Shown in pieces: positions 29,660-40,340 of a stretch of 64,000 bases of DNA. Location: positions 3,801,001-3,865,000 of the forward strand of contig JBBBDQ010001287.1 in assembly GCA_037127315.1 (NCBI GenBank). The letters run 5' to 3'. Positions within the stretch are counted from its first letter, which is position 1, and each line of letters starts with the position of its first letter. The position numbers and the translations under genes are program-made. The DNA is from Ascarosepion bandense (Eukaryota; Mollusca; Cephalopoda; Sepiida; Sepiidae). Below the pieces are notes generated by a model, which saw only the letters and a list, made by a program, of their open reading frames with translations, was not told where the DNA came from and did no database searches.

Positions 29660-31235
29660 TAAAAGTGGAATCGGCAAAGTTAAAAAATCCGGTTTTGAAT
29701 ACAACTTTCGCATATAAATTATAGTGCAAATATTAGTCCCTGCATTGTATAGTTTTGCATCAGTAGGGACGGTCAGCCATGTTTGGTATAAGGCCAATTC
29801 ACAAACATAGCTGACAATCCCCACAACCTAGGATTATTAGCGTTATCAGAAGGTTAACAGAAGGTGGATTTGTAGAAGAATAAAAGTATACCTTTTGTAC
29901 GTTTAAATAGAAATTTATTAATAGAACAAAATAACATGAATTGGTAGATTTTAAACGTTCAATGAGAACCAGTAGTAGGGAGTTAAGGGTATCAAGAGTT
30001 CGTGGTAGTAACTTGTGTGTACGTATCTAAGTATGAGCGATATCGTTGGGTAGGAATGTTTTTGAAGTTATCGCTTAGTTTTTAAGTGTTCCGTTGGTTT
30101 ATGAAGTATAAGAAGAGACAGACGGGGGAATTGTGAAAAGAAAAAGGTGAGGGAGAAGAATACACAAAATAGGGATCGCTTGATTTTTGTCAAGGGACGT
30201 GTTAATACGCTCGTTATGTTCGCTCTGGTGACAGGCGAACTTGCCCGCTGTTATTTTGTTTGTTGGGCTTGAAAAGATAATTTGGCATTTCACTCCTGGA
30301 TGTGATTCCGGTCTTTCCATTGCACAACCAACAAACTTCTCGTCGGCTCGCGGAAAGGTCCGTAAAAGAATTTGTTTCTGAGAATTAAAGATTAATTGAA
30401 TCATGTTTTTAGATGTTTCCTTGTTTTCTATTGACCGAAAAACATTTTGTATCAAGGTGTGAAATTTCCCGAGTTTTGTTTTGGATTCGCTTTTGAGTGT
30501 TTCCTAAGCAAAGTTTGTAAATTCGAGTCTTTTTTAATTTCTAACAAAATCAATGCGTCAGTGCTTAGCATTTGAACTTTAAAATAAGATCTTGTTTTGT
30601 TCACTACAGCTTATTACCTTTCTGAACGTCAAAAGAGAGGGATTGGTGTGTCCCGGGACGTCATGTCAAAAGACAGCATGAAAAAGGGACTCATGAAAAA
30701 GATATAATGCAAATAAGAGACTTTTTACACAAAATATGGTTATGAAAACTGAGACTTATCGTGAAATAATATTTTTTAATAATTTCACCCTAAACAAACA
30801 AATAAAACCTCTGGGTGTTTGAGAATGAAATGAAAATATTAAGGTGAGAGAACAATTAAAGAACAAGAATTAAGAAGACAAGACTTGACAATATTTTTAT
30901 ATTTTTGAAGATCAAAGTTGATTAAGAAGAAGCCAAACGTGAGTTCCACAAGAGAGAAGTGGGGTATAAGAAACTGTTAGCATAGAACTTACGGTTACGT
31001 CTAACCAATATAATTGTAAAATAATGAGACCTTACCACTAATCCAGCACACCCCGTAAATTCTTAACGTGTAGGTACCATAGCGGAATCTTTAGCAGAAC
31101 AACTACCGTGAAAATATATATAGAAAAGACAGAGGGAAGCTATATTGAGGGGACAGAAAATTGGCTGGGGCTGATATGCCAAGTCAAAACTAATAAAATT
31201 GCAGATTATTTTTCAGAATTTATCAAGAATCTCCA
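29660..31235. other. Largest low-repeat stretch; no gene supported
   Basis: This stretch lacks microsatellites and known repeat families. An antisense 118-codon frame at 30099-30455 contains PESHPGVKCQII and a Cys/His-bearing GKFACHQSEHNE segment. I do not recognise it, and it has no supporting splice or neighbouring frames. It may be unique host intergenic sequence or an unfamiliar old transposon. Confidence 0.35.
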
Positions 31236-31239
31236 AATA

Positions 31240-31485
31240 TATAGCAGGAACACTAGAGACAATGTGGCAACGATATAATCAAATCAATGTGGACTCGTAG
31301 ACTTTTAAATATGTAAAATAATTTCTGGCGGGAAACAATGTCTAGCATCATATAGCAACCCAGGTTTCCGAGCAGCAGACTTATCAATTGATTCGATATA
31401 ATCTTTCCATTCATGTCAGAGTAAAACGTCAGTTCGAGAAGAGAAAATATCGCTCTCAAGGAGGTTGGTTCCAGCCATTATTATG
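31240..31485 (-). mobile_element. Degraded LINE C-terminal region (L13)
   Basis: The antisense frame TNLLESDIFSLLELTFYSDM then NGKIISNQL is a diverged version of the SLLESETLFLLGLTLTPDLK segment in the LINE at 60703-60921; ISRQKLFYIFKSLRVHIDL continues the alignment. Very old copy. Confidence 0.55.
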
Positions 31486-31647
31486 GAACGTAAAAAAGGG
31501 GTTCTCACAGGCGATTAAAAGATAGCATTTCATTTTTGAGGCGTCAAAATTAGCAAACCCAATGGAGCTGATATACCCTAAAACAAAATAAACCCAACCA
31601 CCATCTACGGAAATTGAGAGATGTACTTTCCTGAAAATTTTTCTAAA

Positions 31648-31830
31648 GTTCAGCCAAAAGTGGCAATGGCTGTTCGCTCAATATTGAATACTGCTGCCAC
31701 ATCTGGTCGGGTGCCCCTGCTACTCTACTTGGGTTTCTTGACAAAATACAAAGGAGAATCTGTAACGTGGTTGATACTGACTTGGCAAATCGGCTGCAAC
31801 CACTCTCTCACCGGCGTTTTCTTGCCCGGT
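31648..31830 (+). mobile_element. LINE internal fragment (L8)
   Basis: ATCTGGTCGGGTGCCCCTGC and AAAGGAGAATCTGTAACGTG match the IWSGAPAVL...RICNVI coding segment. It is bounded on both sides by unrelated sequence. Confidence 0.65.
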
Positions 31831-31974
31831 TCCTGATAGATTATAGTGGGTTATCTGTTACAGTGAAGTGTATGCGTGTTGAAACAGATTAGTTAGATTT
31901 GGTCTTGTTAGTAGAAAGCCTATTATAAGAGGAGTACTAAAAAAAAGAAAATTTGTGTATAGAAACAACACACA

Positions 31975-31977
<3 letters not shown>

Positions 31978-32004
<27 letters not shown>
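31978..32004. repeat. (TA)n microsatellite, SINE tail
   Basis: About 13 TA units at the antisense 3' end of the family 2 SINE dimer. Confidence 0.9.
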
Positions 32005-32008
<4 letters not shown>

Positions 32009-32345
32009 CATCGTTGACAGATCTGTTACGCTGTATCACTGAATGAGCGATGCGTACACGCCAGGGTCGCTACTGTTTTTCAAAGTCTACCCTTCTTCCA
32101 GTGTGCTCAGTCAGGGTGTGAGAGCGTAAATATTGTCATCCGCAGACAGATCTGTTTCGCTGTATCACAGCTCATCAGTAGGGTTAGACACCGATTGCTT
32201 TTTTTAACCCAGGATTGAAACCCGACCGAATGGGCGTCAGTCGGCGATTCTACCTCTGGGCTATGGGCGTTCGGTGGAAGAAGGCAGACTTTTTAGCGCA
32301 TATATTATCATTATACGCGCCCAATAGCCAGAGTGCTCTGATTCA
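32004..32345 (-). mobile_element. Dimeric tRNA-SINE with two hammerhead regions (S2-3)
   Basis: Antisense order is: flank GAGCACTCTGGCTATTGGG, GCGTATAATGATAATATAT, CTAAAAAGTCTGCCT, A-box region TAGCCCAGAGGTAGAATCGC, B box GGTTTCAATCC, and the hammerhead with intact core (32135-32185). A second unit follows directly: GTAGACTTTGAAAAACAGTA, CGCATCGCTCATTCAG, then the 3' half of a second hammerhead (TGATACAGCG...GATCTGTC) and (TA)n. The second unit has lost everything from its tRNA head to CUGAUGAG. Two ribozyme regions about 127 bp apart in direct orientation mean the element was, or derives from, a tandem multimer. Confidence 0.7.
32135..32185 (-). ncRNA. SINE-borne hammerhead ribozyme, intact core
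   Basis: Antisense: CCCUA, CUGAUGA, stem II GCUG-UGAUA-CAGC (perfect, with the canonical G-C base pair next to the core), GAAA, stem III ACAG-AU-CUGU, GUC, UGCGG. Stem I has one C-C mismatch and one G-U. This is the canonical type I consensus including the preferred GUC triplet. Confidence 0.75.
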
Positions 32346-32390
32346 TTTTACTGAATGAATAATACGTACATATATATGAATGAGCGATAC

Positions 32391-32393
<3 letters not shown>

Positions 32394-32437
<44 letters not shown>
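32394..32437. repeat. (TA)n microsatellite
   Basis: About 21 TA units. Confidence 0.95.
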
Positions 32438-32439
<2 letters not shown>

Positions 32440-32443
<4 letters not shown>

Positions 32444-32722
32444 ATATAAACACAAACTTATCACTATACTCGTTTCGAAAAACCCTCCGTGTATGTACGT
32501 GGAAGGAAAAAATGGTTGTAAAAAAAGAAAGAACCAAGCACAGGGACATCAGCCAAAGAGATTTGGATCGAGCCAGCACGTAGCCCCCACTCCAAAAAAA
32601 CTCGAGACGAATAATCAATAACAAAAAAAGCGCCCAATATTTAAGCAGAGCAAAAAAGTAAATTAAATCTAGTGAGTCAACAAACCTACCAAGGTTTCAC
32701 CTAAACGAATCTTCAGGGAACG

Positions 32723-32725
<3 letters not shown>
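32440..32725. other. Unassigned; hammerhead-like fragment at right
   Basis: Antisense at 32715-32675 CUGAAGAUUCG, then GUGAAACC-UU-GGUA resembles the Penelope-type motif, but stem II is not convincing. The rest is not recognised. Confidence 0.3.

Positions 32726-32779
<54 letters not shown>
32726..32779. repeat. (TA)n microsatellite
   Basis: About 26 TA units. Confidence 0.95.
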
Positions 32780-32789
32780 TGGCCATTTT

Positions 32790-32965
32790 ACAATATAATT
32801 CTCAACCAAACAGACAAATCAAAAACAACAATAGAAAACGAAACATTATCTGGTTCAACCCACCATTTAATGTAGAATTGAAGACCAAAATAGGACAAAT
32901 ATTTTAAAAACAAATAGATAAGCACTTTCCAAAAGAATCAGAATTAAATAAATAACTTAAATAAA
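32790..32965 (+). mobile_element. Penelope-like element fragment
   Basis: The frame SQPNRQIKNNNRKRNIIWFN then PPFNVELKTKIGQIF aligns with 58335-58450 of the longer copy. Cut on both sides. Confidence 0.75.
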
Positions 32966-33224
32966 TTGCTTCTCTCTGTCTCTCTGTCTCTCTCTCTCTA
33001 ACACACTGCTTATTTACTGGTAGCCGGCATAAACTGGAAAAATCAGAGCAAATTTGGTATGACTTTCGAAATTTCTCGCACGTGGTAAGATTGAATTTTC
33101 TTCTTATTTATTCTACCATATTTGTTTTTACTTATTTAATTTTGGGACTAAATTCTACTAAATTGTTGGTTTAAAGGCCGTTTCAACTTTTACTAAGTTG
33201 AAACTTAGTCAAAAAAAAATTATT

Positions 33225-33330
33225 TTATTTTCACGTCTATTAAACAGGAGAAGAGTCTCATCCCTTGTTTCCTGTTTAGAATGTGGTTTCCGGTTTTTCT
33301 CTTTTCCAATCTTTTCACTCTTTATATTAT
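33225..33330 (+). mobile_element. S3 retroposon fragment
   Basis: CACGTCTATTAAACAGGAGA, CATCCCTTGTTTCCTGTTTA and ATGTGGTTTCCGG without head or 3' tail. It runs into the ATT-rich array. Confidence 0.6.
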
Positions 33331-33508
33331 ATTACTCTATTATTATTACTATTACGATTATTATTATTACGATTATTATTAATAATATTACGATTATCTT
33401 TATTATTACGATTGTTATTAGTCTTCTGACTATTATGATTATTATTATTACTATTACGATTATTATTACTAAAATTACAATTAGTATTATTAATATTAAT
33501 ATTACCTT
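33328..33508. repeat. ATT/ACG-rich low-complexity array
   Basis: TATTATTACGATTATTATTA-type trinucleotide repeats. The right part (TTATTACTAAAATTACAATT...ATTACC) is nearly the same as 52405-52455, and both are followed by CTTGTTTCCTGTTTAG, so the array travels with the S3 retroposon. Confidence 0.85.
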
Positions 33509-33796
33509 GTTTCCTGTTTAGAATGTGGTTTCTAGTTTTTCTCTTTTTCTCTTTTCCAATTTTTCACTCTTTTATTTTATTTTATTTTATTTTTTTCAGT
33601 TGGAGTAGATAGACTATACTATTGCCCGGTTCACACTCCACCCACGTCTATCGAACAGGTGAAGAGGCTCATCGCTTGTTTCCTGTTTAGGATGCGGTTT
33701 CCGGTTTTCTCTTTTCCAATCTTCTCACTCTTATGTAGCCCCCTGCACATCAGTGGCGTTACCACCTTGCTTGGGGTGATATGATTAAAAAAAATA
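33505..33796 (+). mobile_element. S3 retroposon, partial plus full copy
   Basis: A partial body (33508-33570) is followed by a full copy: head GTTGGAGTAGATAG, GCCCGGTTCACACTCCACCC, body, and 3' end TGTAGCCCCCTGCACATCAG, CTTGGGGTGATATGATT plus A tail. Confidence 0.7.
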
Positions 33797-33829
33797 CATT
33801 TTTGTAGGAAAAATTATGCTCAGTAAAAC

Positions 33830-34205
33830 ATTTTTGAATGCAAAATTAAGACATTTTCTGTTTTCTAAAATAAAAAGAATAAAAAGAAAATTTTCATTAA
33901 AATCTGACTAAATCAACCTTCTCACTATAAACGAACATTAAAATAAAACAATTTTCAGACCGCACCTTTTAGGCATTAAATAACCCACAGAGGTGTTGAT
34001 ATGCAGTTAAACAAAACTCAAACACAATCTCGGTCTCCCTAAAAGAGCAATCAGTGATCATTTGTCGGACAAAAACACTAATGTCCTATAACCGAACATT
34101 AAAAAAATACATTTTAAAGCCCACCTTTTTGGCATTAAATAACCCATAGAGGTGTTGATATGCCGTTAAACAAAACTCAAACTCAACCTCTTTGAGCGCA
34201 GGTAT
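33830..34205 (-). repeat. Dispersed repeat family A, antisense tandem
   Basis: Two tandem units with GAGTTTTGTTTAACTGCATA, TCAACACCTCTGTGGGTTAT and TTAATGTTCG (antisense). They are the inverted counterparts of 34510-34960. Confidence 0.6.
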
Positions 34206-34509
34206 ACATTTAGTGCGAGCGGACATATGTAGGCTTGTTGTGATCGGAACTTTCACGCTAATACACCTGGAAAATGTTATTCCTGTGGGTCGTAGAGGTT
34301 TCAACAGGCCAATGTAAACCAAAGAGAACATTGTGGTTTCACCTGTCATTTAGGAGAATGCGCAAACGCATCATTATTGGCTCGAAGAAATCTTTGGCAC
34401 AATTCTCAGAAGGAAGATTAATTATATCAAATCAAGAGACGTCTCGAAGAAATTTCGAAATGAATTCCACTTTTACACTGGTCACAGAAAGATTTACAGT
34501 CTGAGTTAT

Positions 34510-35295
34510 TTTTAACGGTATATCAACCTCTGCCGGTTATTTAATGCCAAAAAAATGTGGGGTTTTAAAGTATTTATTTTAATGTTCGGTTATAGTGAGA
34601 AGGTTGATCTAGGCAGATTTTGATGAAAAAACATTTTTTAGGAAACTATGAAGATGTCTTCATAGTTTTCTTCAATAGTTAATACATGTATGTCTTCAAT
34701 ACTTAAAACTTTTACAGTATATCAACCTCAGTGGGCTATTTAATGCCGACAAGATTTTTAGGATAGGTCTGTAATAATAGAATGTTTGTTTGAGTTTGAG
34801 TTTTGTTTAATGGTATATCGATCTCTGTGGGCTATTTAATCCCAAAAAGTTAGGGTTTTAAGGTATCTTTTTAATGTTCAGTGATAGTGAGAAGGTTGAT
34901 TTAGTCAGATTTTAATGAAAATCTTTGTTTTTGTTCTTTTTTATTTTAGAAAACTGAAAATATCTTCTAATTTTGTATTCAAAAATAATTTGCTGAGAAC
35001 ATTTTCGTCTTTTCAAAAATGACTTGTGGTAGTATTATTTTTTTCTTAAAAAATTCATATTTCTCTATAAAAGTCTATTTTTTATATATAGTTCTATAAA
35101 AGTGTATTTTTATACTTTCATAGTATTTTGACCCAAGTTTGGAGATTAACCATTTGCCCATAGCTGGGACCTTAGCAGGTGCTACCACTCCGGGTCAGGA
35201 TGGACCTGGGAACAACAGCAATTAAGAGGTGGTTCCATGCTCCTCACAACCTCTCAGTCAGAGGCCTTACTTCTCCCATTAGTAGAAAAACTTGC
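34510..35295 (+). repeat. Dispersed repeat family A, longest copy
   Basis: Units with GGTATATCAACCTCTG/GGGCTATTTAATGCC, GTGAGAAGGTTGATTTAGTC and TTTTATTTTAGAAAACTGAA are followed by GCTACCACTCCGGGTCAGGA, GGTTCCATGCTCCTCACAAC. With 33830-34205 it forms a large imperfect palindrome around 34350. Confidence 0.6.
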
Positions 35296-35501
35296 TTATA
35301 GTCTGGTTCATACTACCTGCCGTTCTTTTGAAAAAAAAATAGGGGTTTATCCCATCTTTCCTTTTTTGGAATGGGTTTCCGGTTTCTTCGGAAGTCTGTT
35401 TTCTGTTATCTACATCTACCGATTCTGCGTGAACTCTGAATTTTTATTCATTAATTAAATCTTGACGTCTAGGGTTAGCCGTTATCGATAATATATATAT
35501 A

Positions 35502-36212
35502 CTAGCAGTATAGCCCGGCGTTGCTCGGGTGCAATGAAATCTTTAAAACTAATGCATAGTCCAGAAACTCAAACTCTTTTGACATTGGCACGAAAGATTA
35601 AAAAGCAATAGTTGTTTCAAGTTAAAGCAAAACCGTAAACTGAAAGAAAAATGAATGGATGTAAGTCAAATTTTGATTTCCTGGTATCGATATCAAATAA
35701 GACTTTTTCGTCGTAAACTGAATTTTGAAGGCTAAATAAGTCCTCTGAGTAAATGGTATCATGGCTGAGACTAAGAACTACAATTATACCTGCTAAGAGC
35801 CAAACCCGAAGCAAAAACTAAAATAAAAGGGCTGAAAAAATACAGTCATACAGGCAGATAAACAGACACACGCACAAACATCTTTGCCATTTATATATTA
35901 TCGATTTTCTGCACTATTGTAAGAACTGTAACCTTGAAACTTCTGAGTATCGTTTCTTATGTCTTTGTCTATGAGTGTATCAAATTTGATTAAAATCAGA
36001 CCACTCCTTCTATAACCCGATTTTTTTATTATCGTTTTTCGATATTTATCGGGGGTACCTCGACACAAAACCTAGCTAAGAACATTCGCAGACGTTTATA
36101 GTACAACTGTGTAAGTTTTCAAGAAAATCGGTTCAGCCGTTTCGGAGTCTATAGGTAACGGACACACACACACACAAACAAAATTCCATTTATAAATAAG
36201 TTTATATATATA
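35502..36212 (-). mobile_element. Non-autonomous Helitron, antisense (H6)
   Basis: CTAG at 35502-35505 then the palindrome AGCCCGGCGTTGCTCGGG mark the 3' end; the antisense 5' end near 36210 reads AAACTTATTTATAAATGGAA. The internal (TA)n is minimal (TATATTATCGATTTTCTGC). About 710 bp, nearly complete. Confidence 0.8.
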
Positions 36213-36219
36213 CACTTTC

Positions 36220-36880
36220 GCTGCAGATAAGACTGATGTTGCGAGACTTGAATGAACAGAGACGATGACGGTGTTGCTAATGCCATAAACCAAACATGTG
36301 AGCAATGACGACATTTTGGAGAAAAGAGAAACAAATAGGAAACTTTTGGTTAACATCACGAAGAGGTAGTTGAAATTTCTGCGGTACGTAATGAAGCAAG
36401 AGTTCTTTGAGAATCTGATACTCAAAGGACAGAGAGAGGAGGGAAAGACGTGTAACATACTTGATGGGCTTTAGTAAACCGATGGCAGAATAGGGTTTGG
36501 GAGAAAATGCAAAAACTAATTAAGAAATACAACGCATAGTAAAATGTCGGCGACAATGATTGCCTACATCCTGAAGAGATACGAGAGGTAAAAGGAAGAG
36601 TTTATTTCGCAGTTTAATCTTAAATATTTCCTGTTTCAAATCGTTAATATGCATTCGCATGCAACAAAATATTGAACTTGTGTTCCCGCCATGTTTGGTT
36701 CATTCATACAGTGAAACGTTAATCTAGGATTATCCTCTTTATAATAGGTTTACTAGCTTTCTAATCTTCTCAGATGAATGGTTTAATCTTTTAATCCTAT
36801 TTCTCACATGATCAGAAAAAGGTTGATTTGTGAGGTTGTATAGCGTAAGAAAAGCAACGACAGGAAGGAAGATAAAGGTT
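36220..36880. other. Unassigned sequence between inverted Helitrons
   Basis: No family or gene is recognised. It forms most of the ~1-kb spacer of the inverted duplication. Confidence 0.3.
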
Positions 36881-36881
36881 A

Positions 36882-36883
<2 letters not shown>

Positions 36884-36917
<34 letters not shown>

Positions 36918-37288
36918 AAAGGCAGATGTTTGTGTGTCTGTCTGTTTATCTGCATGTATGTCTGTATTTTTTCAGCCCTTTTATTTTAGTTTTTGTTTCG
37001 GGTTTGGCTCTAAGTAGGTATAATTGTAGTCCTTAGTCTCAGCCATGATACCATTTACTCAGAGAACTTATTTAGGCTTCAAAATTCAGTTTACGACGAA
37101 AAAACCTATTTGATATTGATACCAAGAAATCAAAATTTGACTTTCATTCATTCATGTTTCTTTTAGTCTACAGTTTCGCATTTGCTTTTTAATCTTTCGT
37201 GCCAACGTCCAAAGAGTCTGAGCTCCAGGACCATGGATTAGTTTTAAAGCTTTCATTACACCTGAGCAACGCCGGGCTATACTGCTAG
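36884..37288 (+). mobile_element. Helitron 3' half (H7)
   Basis: It starts at the internal (TA)n, continues AAGGCAGATGTTTGTGTGTC and TTTCAGCCCTTTTATTTTAG, and ends GAGCAACGCCGGGCTATACT then CTAG at 37285-37288 and T. It pairs as an inverted copy with the 3' half of H6, including about 75 bp of shared sequence outside both CTAG ends. Confidence 0.8.
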
Positions 37289-37374
37289 TATATATATCGA
37301 TAACGGCTAACCTTAGACTTACAGAGGTCAAGATTTAATTAATTAATAAAAATTCAGAGTTCAGGCAGAAGGAG

Positions 37375-38305
37375 AGTGATAGACGACTTAGGATGTACAT
37401 AGGGAGAGAGTTAGAGAGAGTGGGTGTGAGTTAGTGTGTTAGGAGGTGTCTATTGACCTTACATTTAAACTCCTGGAGGTTGTAGCCATCGGGGAAGCAA
37501 GCATGCGGTAGGGAATTCCACAGGCGGGAAGTGCGAGGAAAAAAGCGGTTGGAGTAGAAATTGCGGTTATATTTCATCGGTTTCACTATAAAAGGGTGGG
37601 ACCTAGTTGCCAATCTAGTGTCTTGTGCAAATTCACATCTTGGGGGCACCAGTGATTTAAGTTCATCAGAGCAGAAGCCATGAAAGTATTTATAGAAGAG
37701 GCACAGGGAAGCCACGTCACGCCGGTGAGAGAGATACTGCAGGCGGTCAGGCAAGTCGATATCAATCACATTACAGATTCTTCGCTGTATTTTGTCAAGA
37801 ACCCCGAGGAGAATAGAAGGGGTATCCGACCAGATATGGCAGCAGTACTCAATACACAGGCGGATGGTGGATTTATATAATTGCAGGATAGATTCAGGCG
37901 GAAAGAATTTCCGGGCCCTGCACAGAGAGCCGACTTTCATAGCTGCGGATTTAGCAATGGATTCGACGTAGTCATTCCACTTGAGGTCCGCTGAGATTGT
38001 CAGGCCAAGCAGGCATATTGATTTACTCTCTGGGGGGCAAGCCTGTTCCATGCTAATGGGAGGGAGGTGCGGTTGTCTGTGGTGGTTAATTGACTGCAGC
38101 TTCGTTTTGGAAGAATTGAATTTTACGAGCCATTTCTTAGCCCAATCCACCACGGATTGGAGGTCCTTCTCAAGCTCGGCAGCGAGGTTCGCCTTGTCAC
38201 CAACACCAGATTTTTAATTGAGGCGAGAGTAAACTGTGATATCATCGGCGTACACGCCTACTTGTGTTCTTATGGCATCGGGGAGATCACTGTAAATAAA
38301 TGAAG
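37375..38305 (-). mobile_element. APE-type LINE, RT end to 3' UTR (L9)
   Basis: This holds the longest uninterrupted LINE frame of the window (240 codons, 38153-37431). Just upstream in the same orientation is the RT catalytic motif VYADDITVYSR (about 38268-38236), separated by an in-frame stop after SRLN. The open frame runs WAKKWLVKFNSSKTKLQSIN, CLLGLTISADLKWNDYVESI, KSTIRLCIEYCCHIWSDTPS, RICNVIDIDL, the DVASLCLFYKYFHGFCSDEL tail and ends NRHLLTH. The typical TGTAGCCCCCTGC terminus is missing, so the 3' end is also cut. Confidence 0.85.
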
Positions 38306-38459
38306 AAAAAAAGAAAAAAAATGGAATAAATAATAACATCGGGCTTAAAAAGTCCAAAGAAATTTCTTTGAAAATTACAAAAACACTCGTTCAAATGAAC
38401 CATAGAATCAAGCAAAATATCGTGAAAAATAAATACATAACTTTAGAGAGTTTCAAAAA

Positions 38460-40340
38460 ATAAAAAAATAAAAAAGTTGATCTAGGTTTACAAACCTGAT
38501 TTACGTCTTGATGAAGTAAAACGTTGGTCCAGGTTTACCAACCTGATCTACTACTTGATAAAGTAAATGTTCATCCAGGTTTACCAAACTGATCTACTTC
38601 TTGATGAAGTAAAAAATTGATCCAGGTTTACCAACCTGATCTGCTACTTCATAAAGTAAATGTTGATCCATGGTTAATAACTTGATTCACTTCTTGGTGA
38701 AATAAAAAGTTGAGCCAGGTTTATCAACCCGAATTTCTTCTTGATAAAGTAAAACGGTGATCTAAGGTTAATAACCTGACCTACTTTTTACAAAGTAAAA
38801 TAATGACCAGGTATGCCAACCTAATCTACTTCTTGATAAAGTAAAAAGTTGATCCAGGTTTATCAACCTCATCTACTTCTTGATGAAGTAAAAAGTTGAT
38901 CGAAGGATATCAACCTAATTTACATCTTGATAAAGTAAAAAGTTGATCCAGGTTTACCAAACTCATCTACTTCATGATGAAGTAAAAAGTTGATCCAGGT
39001 TTACCAAACTCATCTACTTCATGATGAAGTAAAAAGTTGATCCAGGTTTACCAAACTCATCTACTTCTTGATGAAGTAAAACATTGATCGAAGGATATCA
39101 ACCTAATTTACATCTTGATAAAGTACAAAGTTGACCCAGGTTTACCAACCCCATCTACTTCTTGATGAAGTAAAAAGTTGATCCAGGTTTACCAAACTCA
39201 TCTACTTCATGATGAAGTAAAACGTTGATCGAAGGATATCAACCTAATTTACATCTTGATAAAGTAAAAAGTTGACCCAGGTTTAACAACCTCATCTACT
39301 TCTTGATGAAGTAAAAAGTTGATCCAGGTTTACCAAACTCATCTACTTCATGATGAAGTAAAACGTTGATCGAAGGATATCAACCTAATTTACATCTTGA
39401 TAAAGTAAAAAGTTGACCCAGGTTTAACAACCTTATCTACTTCTTGATGAAGTAAAAAGTTGATCCAGGTTTACCAAACTCATCTACTTCATGATGAAGT
39501 AAAACGTTGATCGAAGGATATCAACCTAATTTACATCTTGATAAAGTAAAAAGTTGATCCAGGTTTACCAACCTGATCTACTGCTTGATGAAGTAAATGT
39601 TGATCCATGTTTACCAACCTGATCTATTTTCTGATGAAGTAAAACGTTGATCTAGGTTTACCAATCTATTCTACTTTTTGATGACGTAAGATGTTGATTC
39701 AGGGTTACCAACCTTATCTACTTCTTGATGAAGTAAAAAGTTGATCCAATGTTATCAACCTGATCTATTTCTGATGAAGTATAACAATCATACAAGATTA
39801 TCAAACTGATCTACTTCTTGATGAAATAAACATTGATCCAGGTTTTCCAACCTGATCTCCTTCTTGATGAATTACAACGTTGATCCATGTTTACTAACCT
39901 GATCTAATTCTTGATGAAATAAAATGTTGATCCAGGTTTAACAATCTAATCTACATTTTGATGACGTAAAACGTTGATCTAAGTTATCAACTAGATCTAC
40001 TTCTTGATGAAGAAAAACGTTGATCCATGGTTTTCAACCTGATCTACTTCTTGATAAAGTAAAAAGTTAATCCAGGTTTACCAACCTGATCTACTTTTTG
40101 ATGAAGTAAAAAATTGATCCATGTTTACCAAACTGATCTGCTTCTTGATGAAGTAAAACGTTGAACCAGGTTTACCAACCTGATCGACTTCTTGATAAAT
40201 TCAAAAATTGATCCAGGTTTACCAACGTGATCTACTACTTGATGAAGTAAATGTTGATCCATGGTTATCGACTTGATTTACTTCTTGATGAAGTAAATGT
40301 TGATTCAATTTATCCTCCTGGTCTACTTCTTGACACAGGA
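38460..40340 (+). repeat. 47-bp satellite array, ~40 units
   Basis: Tandem 46-47 bp units, consensus parts GTTGATCCAGGTTTACCAAC, CTGATCTACTTCTTGATGAA and GTAAAAA. Units diverge at both ends, while 38900-39560 is homogeneous and carries a 3-unit (141-bp) higher-order period marked by the variant GATCGAAGGATATCAACC. No coding function. Confidence 0.95.

Noticed and set aside
30099..30455. Possible host exon of 118 codons
   Set aside because: No recognised domain, no splice-site or neighbouring-exon support; kept only as unassigned sequence.
38460..40340. Regular short repeats that could suggest a CRISPR array
   Set aside because: Units are contiguous with no unique spacers, they form higher-order repeats, and the context is eukaryotic.
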